Source: Geobacteraceae bacterium GWC2_53_11 (lineage in GTDB: Bacteria > Desulfobacterota > Desulfuromonadia > Geobacterales > Pseudopelobacteraceae). Taken from it: a stretch of 64,000 bases of DNA. The notes under the pieces were generated by a model. That model searched no databases. It worked only from the letters and a program-made list of their open reading frames with translations, and was not told the origin of the DNA. Positions 1-7,367 of this stretch are shown one piece after another. The position numbers were made by a program, and so were the translations under genes. The stretch spans positions 11,451 through 75,450 of the forward strand of contig MGZJ01000036.1 in the NCBI GenBank assembly GCA_001802645.1, in the 5' to 3' direction. How positions within the stretch are numbered: position 1 is the stretch's first letter; each line of letters starts with the position of its first letter.

Positions 1-753
1 CGTGTAGTCAAACCGGCTGAAATAGCTGACATACCTATCAAAAGCGATCCCCTGCTCATCCATCACATAACCGCCGACCTCAAACAGTACGTAGGGACGC
101 TGGGAACTGATAACGACTTTCGCCCCCTGTAGCACCTGAAACTCGTGACCGTCCGTGTCGATCTTGATCAGCCTTACGTCCGTCAGGTTGTTGCGGGCGC
201 AATACAAATCAAGAGTTGTGGCGGCGGCACCGTCTGCAGCCTTTACCGTGCCCAAGTGTACCGGGTGCTTTTCCCCCTGTTCGTCGCCCCCGCCGACCCT
301 CCAGCTGGCATAGGCTTTGATATCCGGATGCTGTGTTGCAACATCTGAAACAAAGCTCCGCACCAGGGTAATTCTTTCTGCCAAAGAGGGATTCAGCTCC
401 AGATTGCGCCTCAGCTTTTCACACGCATACGTGGTAGGCTCAAAAGCATGTATTCGTGCATCGGTAAAAAGCCGGGCAAACATCAACGACATACTCCCGA
501 TGTTGGCACCAATATCGATAATCGTGGCCGGACCGGAAATCTTCAGCAACCGGTTCCGGTAAATATGTTTCTGAAATCCTCCAAACAGGAAAATTGCCAG
601 GTCAATTCCTTCATTAAGATCCAGCTCATAACGGATGCCGCTTCGCTTTGCACTGACAATCGGGTTCCGGATAAAGAGATGGACTATTTTGCACAGGATC
701 CTGGCAATGTATATTTTTACGGTAGTCCGTTGAAAATAGCCACATATCGACAT
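1..753 (-). CDS. FkbM-family SAM-dependent methyltransferase (3' end cut by window edge)
   Basis: Reading the minus strand from an ATG at 753 gives an open frame that runs off the left edge, about 250 residues so far. It shows the class I methyltransferase glycine motif IIDIGANIG (about residue 80), a following FEP acidic motif, and the FkbM signature IKIDTDGHEFQVLQGA followed by RPYVLFEVGGY. FkbM enzymes O-methylate sugars or polyketides, so this one probably methylates a surface glycan. The start lies 13 bp after the stop of the upstream methyltransferase-glycosyltransferase gene, so the two are probably co-transcribed. A GTG two codons upstream (759) is an alternative start. The family call is firm; the substrate is unknown. 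Confidence 0.88.
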   Translation of the reverse strand, partial: MSICGYFQRTTVKIYIARILCKIVHLFIRNPIVSAKRSGIRYELDLNEGIDLAIFLFGGFQKHIYRNRLLKISGPATIIDIGANIGSMSLMFARLFTDARIHAFEPTTYACEKLRRNLELNPSLAERITLVRSFVSDVATQHPDIKAYASWRVGGGDEQGEKHPVHLGTVKAADGAAATTLDLYCARNNLTDVRLIKIDTDGHEFQVLQGAKVVISSQRPYVLFEVGGYVMDEQGIAFDRYVSYFSRFDYT

Positions 754-765
754 AATCACAGCCGG

Positions 766-2208
766 TTATATAAATTTTAGCCGACGGGCGGCAAACACAA
801 CCATCCGCAACAGCAGCAAACCGTGCGACCAGCGGCTGATATTTGTGGTTCCGTACGTGCGTTCCCCGTAACGCACCGGCAGGTCGATAATCTTAAGATT
901 TAGCCTGGCTGCGCCGAACAGCAGGTCAAAATCTCCGAACGGGTCAAAATCGCCAAAACAGCTGCGATTACGGGCAATTTTGTGGTAATCACGCTTCCAG
1001 AGAGCTTTGGTTCCGCAGAGAGTATCCTTTACCGGCTGACCGAGCAGCCAGGAGAATGCCATGCTGAAAAACTTGTTGCCAAGAAGATTGAAAAACCGCA
1101 TTGCCTTTTCGTGCATCGGATACACCAACCGAACCCCGTTGATGAATTCCCCGCGGCCATTCAGGAGGGCAGAATAGAATTTCGGCAAATCTTCAGCTGC
1201 TACGGTAAGATCAGCATCAAGAATCATCAGGACATCTCCCGACGCCACCTCAAAGCCAAGCCTTACCGCATCACCCTTTCCGGTTCCTGTCTGTTTGGCA
1301 AGCACTCCATTGATATGCGGGTTGTCAGCCAGGAGGGATCTGATGGTTTCTTCCGTGAGATCAACTGATCCGCCTTCCACAAAGACCAGCTCCGTCCCCC
1401 CCCCCATCTGCGGAACCCGCTCAAGGATTTCCCTGATGTTGCCCGCTTCATTTCGCGCCGGAATAATGACCGAAACGGTAGGTTTCAGGTCTGACAGGAC
1501 AGAGACCGGGACAGGTGCTGCAACGACAAAATCAGTCAGGGCAAACCAGCTGAAAGGCTTGAATTTCACCAGATACCGGTTGAATACAGCCGTCAACACC
1601 GGGAGATAGAGCGGAAAAAGAATTTCTGGCCGATGCGCGACCAATTCAAGACCGGTCAGTTTCAGCAGGCCGTTAATATCATCAAGGCAAAGCCAGTTTT
1701 GAGGGAGCAGCGGATTGGCACAACCGGATGACTGGGCCAGCCTGACTGGTTGGCTCCAGAGGTGGCTGTACACGTTAAAGACCACTCGCGTCTCCGGAGT
1801 GCATAACTTTCTGACTTCTTCAAAAAAACGTTGAACATCCCACAGATCGCCAATCAGATCTGAAAAGATAATATAATCGAAGGGACCGGACACGTCCTTG
1901 AGGTTATGCGCATCACACTGCATGAATTCGAGAGCAGGATACTTTCCCTGTGCGCTGGCAATCATGCAACCTGAAAAATCAACACCAACGCCCCGGGATG
2001 GCTGCAATGCCGCCAGCAGGTCACCCTGTGCACATCCGACCTCAAGAATCCTCTCCCCTTGCGGAATAAGTTCACGATACAGGTCAGTAATCCTTCGGTG
2101 GTAATACGAACGCAAGCCTGCATGCGAGAATTTCTCCGCCAGACCATCCCAGTGGGCGCTTCTTTGTGACTGGTACTCTGCCGAAGCCTTGGTTACTGAG
2201 GAAAACAT
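766..2208 (-). CDS. Fusion protein: SAM methyltransferase + GT2 (DPM1-like) glycosyltransferase
   Basis: A 480-residue protein in two parts. Residues about 1-235 are a class I methyltransferase with the SAM motif LEVGCAQGDLLAAL and a DYIIFSDLIGDLWD acidic segment. Residues about 240-480 are a family 2 glycosyltransferase: VSVIIPARNEAGNI, then VEGGSVDLTEE, KGDAVRLGFEVASGD and the metal-binding DADL motif. The GT2 half lacks C-terminal membrane helices and resembles soluble polyprenyl-phosphate sugar transferases such as Dpm1. It is followed by an FkbM methyltransferase, so a role in building and methylating a lipid-linked or surface glycan is inferred. A radical SAM gene is divergently transcribed about 155 bp upstream. 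The start has only a weak GAGG ribosome site. The domain calls are firm and the substrates unknown. Confidence 0.85.
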   Translation of the reverse strand: MFSSVTKASAEYQSQRSAHWDGLAEKFSHAGLRSYYHRRITDLYRELIPQGERILEVGCAQGDLLAALQPSRGVGVDFSGCMIASAQGKYPALEFMQCDAHNLKDVSGPFDYIIFSDLIGDLWDVQRFFEEVRKLCTPETRVVFNVYSHLWSQPVRLAQSSGCANPLLPQNWLCLDDINGLLKLTGLELVAHRPEILFPLYLPVLTAVFNRYLVKFKPFSWFALTDFVVAAPVPVSVLSDLKPTVSVIIPARNEAGNIREILERVPQMGGGTELVFVEGGSVDLTEETIRSLLADNPHINGVLAKQTGTGKGDAVRLGFEVASGDVLMILDADLTVAAEDLPKFYSALLNGRGEFINGVRLVYPMHEKAMRFFNLLGNKFFSMAFSWLLGQPVKDTLCGTKALWKRDYHKIARNRSCFGDFDPFGDFDLLFGAARLNLKIIDLPVRYGERTYGTTNISRWSHGLLLLRMVVFAARRLKFI

Positions 2209-2362
2209 GTACGTAACGCCTCGCGACTTCCCGGCTGAAAAGCCTTGATGAATAAAACCTGCTAAACCTTTGTAGTATGCCGGAAAAATTCAAATAGTTC
2301 ATCTGGAATTATTATGCTAGGCTACTTCTCTACTACCTTTACTGCACTGTCCAGGGTTCCTT

Positions 2363-3775
2363 ATGAAAATTTGCCTTATATTCACACCAAACCAGCTGAA
2401 TCCTAACTTTCGTGAACTGGCTTTCAGAGATGACAATATTGGTTTCGTTCCGCCACTAAGCCTCTTGACGGTCGCTGCAATACTGGAGCAGGAAAATGTT
2501 ACCGTAGCGTTGATTGATATGGAAGCCGAACAGCTTTCGTATACTGACACACTGGAACGGATACGGCAGTTCGCTCCGGACATGCTTGGATTCACCCTGA
2601 CAACCACCAGCTTTCGCCCTGTCCTGGAATGGATAAACCGCTTCAAGAATGGCACTTCCATCCCAGTCCTTGTGGGAGGCGATCATGTGAGGCTTTTTCC
2701 GCAGGAGACCATGTCTCATGATGCCATTGACTACTGCATCGTCGGAGAAGCCGAACTGCCGCTCCCTGAATTTGTGCGTGCATGGAAAGCCGGAAAGCCG
2801 CTGGAGGGGATAAAATCGCTCGGTTACAAATCAAACGGCAGAGTGATTGTTGATCGTACCGTTCAAACCGTCGCCGATATCGATTCGATTCCGTTTCCTG
2901 CCCGCCACCTTATAAAGAATGAACTGTATGAAAACATCCTTGCCAACCGTAAGAATTTTACCGCAATGATGTCGGCACGCGGCTGTCCATTTAATTGTGC
3001 TTTCTGCAATGCCAATCATCAAAAATATCGGGCCAGGACACCCCGTAATTTTGTTGACGAAATTGAATTCAACCTCTCCCGGCACGGCATACACTACTTT
3101 GATATCTATGACTCTACCTTTACCACAGACCGGGAAAGGGTATTTGCGATCTGCGAAGAGATCATACGCCGTAAACTCGATGTTTCATTCAGCGTCAGAA
3201 GTCGTGTTGATGTAGTCAGTAGAGAAATGATACGTGTCCTGAAAAGTGCCGGCTGTCACGCCATCATGTATGGGATTGAGTCAAGCAACCAGGAGATACT
3301 CCGCACTATGAACAAGGGGATATTACCGCAACAGGTGATGGAAACCGTATCCTTTACCAAACAGTGCGGCATTGAAACACTGGGCTTTTTCATGTTCGGT
3401 TTCCCTGGTGAAACACGGAGAACAATGGAAGACACCATCAGGTTTGCTCTGGAACTGCCCTTGGACTATGCGCAGTTCACAACCCTGCTCCCGTTTCCCG
3501 AAACGGAAATATACACGTATTACATGGAACATGGCTTGGAAGATTACTGGTCAACATACACCCTTGACCCGTCTAAAGATCGTCTTATTGAGCTGATCGG
3601 CACTGAGGTCACGCGACAGGAGGCTTCTGCATTCGTTTCACGTGCATATAAAGAATTTTACTTCAGGTCCCGGATAATTCTCAACCGGCTGAAGAGGTTG
3701 AGCTCTCTGAAAGAGTTGAAAAAGTTGTTTGGCGGTGCAGTTGGTATTCTTGCAGGCAGCAGAAAATTCCGGTAA
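2363..3775 (+). CDS. B12-binding-domain radical SAM protein
   Basis: A 470-residue cytosolic protein. Residues about 1-140 look like a cobalamin-binding Rossmann domain, with PPLSLLTVAAILE near the start and VLVGGDH about residue 102, but without the DxHxxG motif that gives lower axial His ligation. The radical SAM core follows, with the 4Fe-4S motif CPFNCAFC (Cys208, Cys212, Cys215), then GIESSNQEIL and GFFMFGFPGE. This BchE-like class contains methylases, ring-forming enzymes and many unassigned members. The gene stands alone between divergent and convergent glycan genes, so it may modify a lipid or glycan. No strong ribosome site precedes the ATG. The product chemistry cannot be told from the sequence. 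Confidence 0.85.
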   Translation: MKICLIFTPNQLNPNFRELAFRDDNIGFVPPLSLLTVAAILEQENVTVALIDMEAEQLSYTDTLERIRQFAPDMLGFTLTTTSFRPVLEWINRFKNGTSIPVLVGGDHVRLFPQETMSHDAIDYCIVGEAELPLPEFVRAWKAGKPLEGIKSLGYKSNGRVIVDRTVQTVADIDSIPFPARHLIKNELYENILANRKNFTAMMSARGCPFNCAFCNANHQKYRARTPRNFVDEIEFNLSRHGIHYFDIYDSTFTTDRERVFAICEEIIRRKLDVSFSVRSRVDVVSREMIRVLKSAGCHAIMYGIESSNQEILRTMNKGILPQQVMETVSFTKQCGIETLGFFMFGFPGETRRTMEDTIRFALELPLDYAQFTTLLPFPETEIYTYYMEHGLEDYWSTYTLDPSKDRLIELIGTEVTRQEASAFVSRAYKEFYFRSRIILNRLKRLSSLKELKKLFGGAVGILAGSRKFR

Positions 3776-3822
3776 CTGCTTAAAGGAATGCAGATGAGGC
3801 GTGGTGTATCAAGAGCATGTGA

Positions 3823-5406
3823 CTATCTGTTTCTGATGATCTCCTGCGGATCGTAAATAAATATGCTGTAACCGATTTTTGCAAGTGGCCTATACTTCCT
3901 CAACCATGCAAATTCATCCCGGTTTTCAAAATACACTCCCTGCAGATTGGTTGCACTTACGGCAATGAGCTGGTCTGGTGAAATGTCATACGGCTTGTCA
4001 GGCGTTGGATTATACAGATAGTGGCTTGGCAGCCAGTCATAGTCAATCCCATACCGTTGCGGCGAATCCGCCCCGAAATAACTTAGTGATACCTTCCGTA
4101 TTCCGTTTTCATCCATGTATTTTTTCAGACCTTTCAGATCCTGCCCCCAATCAAGATTGGAATCAACAAGGTATCGGTATCCGTTATCCGCTCCGCCAGT
4201 CACCTCATTAAAATACGCAAGAAAATGAGGAGCAATGTGAACTGTCCCGAACACAAGCCACAGGGCCATACAGCAGGTGAATATAACCATTTGTCGGCTG
4301 GCTTGACGATATAATACTCCCATGCCGACAAGAGCAAACGGAAACATCGGCAGCAGGTAACGGATTCCCACCGAGAACGGAGAGAGGCTGAACAAAACGG
4401 TAAGAGAAATAACCGGAGTAAACAAAATCAATATAGTAAGTGCGTTTTTCTTGATTTTATTCAAATAAAACAGTGAGGTAGCGAAAAGAAGCAGCAGAGG
4501 AATTGGTGTTTTAATCAGTAGTGACTCCAAATAGAAATACCACCAGCCGAAATTTGAGTGCCTACCGTTTAGAAACGCAGCCTGGCCACGCTTCATTTCT
4601 GCCAGACGGTACTCGTTCCCTTGAAGAAATGGAGTAATCTTAAAACCATAGCTGCCGAAAAGCACCAATAGGGCTATTCCAGCGATTAACAAGACGGTAT
4701 ATGACGGCTTATTCTTGGTCTTATACAAGTACAAACCGTAAATAAAAACTTCATACGGGATGAGGAGCATCGCCGTGAATTTGACCGCAAGAGCCATCCC
4801 CAGAAAAAGACCGGACAGCACAGAGTGTTTAACACGTGAATCCTGCAGATACCGCCATAAATAATAGACCGAAATAAATGAAAACACCGTTAACGGCATA
4901 TCCTGGGTACTGATCCCTGAAAACGCTAGGATAACCGGCGTAAAAGCATACAGAAACAGTGAAAAGAGGCCACCAGTGACGCCAAAAAGCTCTGACGAAA
5001 ACAGGTACACGTATACTCCAAGTACAACTGCCAAAAACAGTACTACCAACCTGCAGGCTATAAGCTGACGGTCATCTCTGTTTTCAGGCTTTGAAAGCAG
5101 GGACTGGCCTCTTGTTATATCAACCCCGCCAAGAAAAACAGTGTCCCTATTTTTCTCTTCATATTCCCACGCCTGTTTGTCATCGTCATACAGCAGCAGC
5201 GGTAGGCTCAGGATATAATATCCCAATGGCGGATGGATGATTGACCCCATAACATCCCACTTCTGATTCAGCAGAAGATAGCGACCCATTCCAAAATGCT
5301 GAACTTCATCGAATGTTGCTGACTTGGCAGTAATGCCGGCAGCAGCAAGAAGAGAGAATGTTCCCAGAAGAATGGCTATGCATATCAAACGTTTAATAGC
5401 GCTCAT
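3823..5406 (-). CDS. GT39-type membrane glycosyltransferase (PMT/ArnT superfamily)
   Basis: A 527-residue polytopic membrane protein with about ten hydrophobic segments. The first loop after the N-terminal helix carries ATFDEVQHFGMG, matching the acidic-residue catalytic loop of GT-C enzymes such as protein O-mannosyltransferases and ArnT. Further on are IHPPLGYYILSLPLLL and a periplasmic C-terminal region with DSNLDWGQDLKGL, a motif common in bacterial GT39 members. These enzymes transfer a sugar from a polyprenyl-phosphate donor on the outer face of the inner membrane. Another membrane glycosyltransferase-like gene lies 50 bp upstream in the same direction, so the pair is likely one operon. 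Donor and acceptor are unknown. Confidence 0.85.
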   Translation of the reverse strand: MSAIKRLICIAILLGTFSLLAAAGITAKSATFDEVQHFGMGRYLLLNQKWDVMGSIIHPPLGYYILSLPLLLYDDDKQAWEYEEKNRDTVFLGGVDITRGQSLLSKPENRDDRQLIACRLVVLFLAVVLGVYVYLFSSELFGVTGGLFSLFLYAFTPVILAFSGISTQDMPLTVFSFISVYYLWRYLQDSRVKHSVLSGLFLGMALAVKFTAMLLIPYEVFIYGLYLYKTKNKPSYTVLLIAGIALLVLFGSYGFKITPFLQGNEYRLAEMKRGQAAFLNGRHSNFGWWYFYLESLLIKTPIPLLLLFATSLFYLNKIKKNALTILILFTPVISLTVLFSLSPFSVGIRYLLPMFPFALVGMGVLYRQASRQMVIFTCCMALWLVFGTVHIAPHFLAYFNEVTGGADNGYRYLVDSNLDWGQDLKGLKKYMDENGIRKVSLSYFGADSPQRYGIDYDWLPSHYLYNPTPDKPYDISPDQLIAVSATNLQGVYFENRDEFAWLRKYRPLAKIGYSIFIYDPQEIIRNR

Positions 5407-5455
5407 CTGTCATAATTGCATATAAGGTAAGGTTTGCTCATATATCCTCATTCAG

Positions 5456-7138
5456 TTATTTCAATACGTGCCATCCGAGAGGGCCGGTCTCTGACCCGGC
5501 TACCTTGAAATCATCCTCTGCCTCAGAAATCCGCCCCAGCCCTTTGAGCGCCAAACCACGATAATAGAAATAATTGGGTATGGGGTTCATCTCGATCGCA
5601 ATGTTGAATTCATTAACAGCCTCATCAAACTGACCGGCACCGCTCAGCGCCGCACCTAACAGAGCGTGAATATTATATATTTCGCGCAAGCCCGTTATCT
5701 CAGCTTGCCTGATGGAATATTTCAGGTCAACAATTGCTTCAGGATACTGGCCGCTTTTAAGATAATATTCTCCCCGGTAATAATAGGCCCTGCCAACAGG
5801 CCGGATATCAATCAGGCGACTCCAGAGGGTACCTGAGTTTTTCCACGCTCCAACAAGATTAAAGGTCAAACAACCGTGTAAGATCAACAACGCTGCCAGC
5901 GCGGAAAATAGTATTCGTCCATACAGGCGTGATAGTGAGCTTACGCGTTCATACCAGACAACAATGAAAAAAGCCGCCATAATACTTGGAAAAATCGAGG
6001 GGAGATAGCTGAAACGATCAGCATGAGACTGGGTTCCGTTCTGTAAAAACCCCAGTACCGGCAGAAGCGGTAACATATAGAGAAGGACGGTTGACAGCAG
6101 CCAGGGGAATGTTTTGTAGCGCAAGACACTGTAGCTGATAACAGAGACCGAAATGACGAAGAAGAAATAATGGATGGGGGAAAAAGTAATTGGAAGAGAA
6201 TAGAAATGAACCAGACCGAATGGATAGATACTCATCCTGGCATATTCGGTCAGCGCGTATCCGGCAACGATCAAACGCTTATAGAGTGGATAGTCCGCCA
6301 AAGAAATCAGGATGGTCTCTCCGGCAGCGAAGTATACCGTAGCCACAGCAACAGTAATCGCAAAAACTACGAACGGAATTTTTTCAGCAAGCATGGTAAA
6401 GAAAGTTCCGGTTCGTAACCTCCCCACCGGAAACCAGTCAAGGACCAGAAACATGGCCGGTATAACGACACTTACCGGTTTGGCAAACAGTGCGAGCAGA
6501 AAGAAAAACAGGGCAAACGCATAATCCTTGCAAAGCACAGATTTGATCTCTTCTTTTGCCTTCGCCAATGCATAACGAAGATAGAAAAGTATTGATAGCA
6601 ACGAAAACAGACCACTCAAAACATCCTTTCGCTCCGTTACCCAGGCAACCGACTCAACCCGGAGCGGATGAATTCCCCAGAACAATCCGGCAAGAAGCAG
6701 AGTAAACGTATATTTTAGGCCATAACTACTTTCTCTAAACTGAGGATGCTCAGAAAAACAACACACTTCTCCTTTCTGTCTATCTCTTACGCAAGAAAAT
6801 AGCATCTGGCCACTCAAAACTCTGTCTGCTAACAGAACCACCAAAGACGCATTAACGGCATGCAGCAGGGCATTGGTCAGATGATATCCAGACGGATTCA
6901 GTCCCCAGAATCTATAATCAATGGCCAGCGAGATCCAGGTTAACGGCATCCACCACCCCATATAAGAAGTAGTAAACGATTCAACAATTAAAGACCAATC
7001 AAAGAATCTGATACCAGTGTTAAGATAGACATACTGCGGGTCATCAATATTTACAAAGTCACACGTGAGCGTACGAAGATACAGCAGAAAAGTGATGGTA
7101 AAAACAACAACGGCGGTTTGTCGAATGGATAATTTCAT
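5456..7138 (-). CDS. Polytopic membrane protein with C-terminal TPR repeats (TMTC/GT-C-like)
   Basis: About 560 residues. I start it at the ATG at 7138 (MKLSIRQTAVVVF), because the first transmembrane segment begins there; an in-frame start at 7198 would add 20 residues that run through the terminator hairpin. The first lumenal loop has NIDDPQYV and further loops carry HPLRVESVAWVTERKDVL and HADRFSYLPSI, patterns seen in bacterial relatives of the TMTC O-mannosyltransferases. About ten membrane helices are followed by two to three tetratricopeptide repeats over the last 120 residues (YYYRGEYYLKSGQYPEAI, GQFDEAVNEFNIAIEMNP). A glycosyltransferase role is plausible but not proven. It lies just after the terminator of the cytochrome operon. 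Confidence 0.78.
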   Translation of the reverse strand: MKLSIRQTAVVVFTITFLLYLRTLTCDFVNIDDPQYVYLNTGIRFFDWSLIVESFTTSYMGWWMPLTWISLAIDYRFWGLNPSGYHLTNALLHAVNASLVVLLADRVLSGQMLFSCVRDRQKGEVCCFSEHPQFRESSYGLKYTFTLLLAGLFWGIHPLRVESVAWVTERKDVLSGLFSLLSILFYLRYALAKAKEEIKSVLCKDYAFALFFFLLALFAKPVSVVIPAMFLVLDWFPVGRLRTGTFFTMLAEKIPFVVFAITVAVATVYFAAGETILISLADYPLYKRLIVAGYALTEYARMSIYPFGLVHFYSLPITFSPIHYFFFVISVSVISYSVLRYKTFPWLLSTVLLYMLPLLPVLGFLQNGTQSHADRFSYLPSIFPSIMAAFFIVVWYERVSSLSRLYGRILFSALAALLILHGCLTFNLVGAWKNSGTLWSRLIDIRPVGRAYYYRGEYYLKSGQYPEAIVDLKYSIRQAEITGLREIYNIHALLGAALSGAGQFDEAVNEFNIAIEMNPIPNYFYYRGLALKGLGRISEAEDDFKVAGSETGPLGWHVLK

Positions 7139-7167
7139 AAAGATGAGCATTTCACGAAGAATATTAA

Positions 7168-7202
7168 TAAAAAAAGGTTGGATCATTACCTGACCCAACC
7201 TT
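7168..7202 (-). terminator. Rho-independent terminator of the cytochrome/peptide operon
   Basis: On the minus strand an 8-bp stem (AAGGTTGG, 7195-7202, pairing with 7174-7181) encloses a 13-nt loop and is followed directly by a run of T (7168-7175). It lies 23 bp after the stop codon of the 19-residue peptide gene, so that peptide is the last cistron of the upstream operon. Confidence 0.85.
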
Positions 7203-7224
7203 AAGTAAAACTACAACACCATAA

Positions 7225-7284
7225 TTAGCAAGGATGAACTGTTGCACTTCCAACAATCTTCGGAGTTACGTATTGTTTTTTCAT
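7225..7284 (-). CDS. 19-residue peptide, possible RiPP-type precursor
   Basis: The frame ATG(7284)...TAA(7225-7227) encodes MKKQYVTPKIVGSATVHPC. It is preceded at 6 nt by AAAGGAGGTG (7291-7300), which matches the 16S anti-Shine-Dalgarno almost completely, and is followed by a rho-independent terminator. So it is a discrete cistron at the end of the multiheme cytochrome operon. The KKxYxxPxI start resembles the YxxP leader element that RiPP recognition domains bind in lasso and related precursors, and the C-terminal Gly-Ser-Ala-x-Val-His-Pro-Cys would be the candidate core. Small putative radical-SAM-modified peptides have been proposed in Geobacter, but I cannot confirm membership. No RRE/PqqD or SPASM radical SAM gene is adjacent. 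Other options are a leader peptide or a heme-maturation effector. Confidence 0.7.
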   Translation of the reverse strand: MKKQYVTPKIVGSATVHPC

Positions 7285-7290
7285 GGTCGG

Positions 7291-7300
7291 CACCTCCTTT
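7291..7300 (-). promoter_or_regulatory. Near-perfect Shine-Dalgarno of the 19-residue peptide
   Basis: The minus strand reads AAAGGAGGTG here, 6 nt before the ATG at 7284. It is stronger than the sites of the cytochrome genes in the same operon, which suggests that the peptide is made at a higher level than its neighbours. Confidence 0.85.
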
Positions 7301-7331
7301 CTTTATATTTCCAGCTTTATATACTCTGTTT

Positions 7332-7363
7332 ATAGCCTGGGCACCCGAAGATACCCAGGCTAT
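7332..7363 (-). other. Intercistronic hairpin between cytochrome and peptide genes
   Basis: A perfect 10-bp inverted repeat (ATAGCCTGGG at 7332-7341, CCCAGGCTAT at 7354-7363) with a 12-nt loop begins 4 nt after the cytochrome stop codon. No T-run follows on the minus strand, so it is not a normal terminator. It could protect or process the mRNA, separating the expression of the small peptide from that of the long cytochrome message. Confidence 0.7.
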
Positions 7364-7367
7364 TTCC

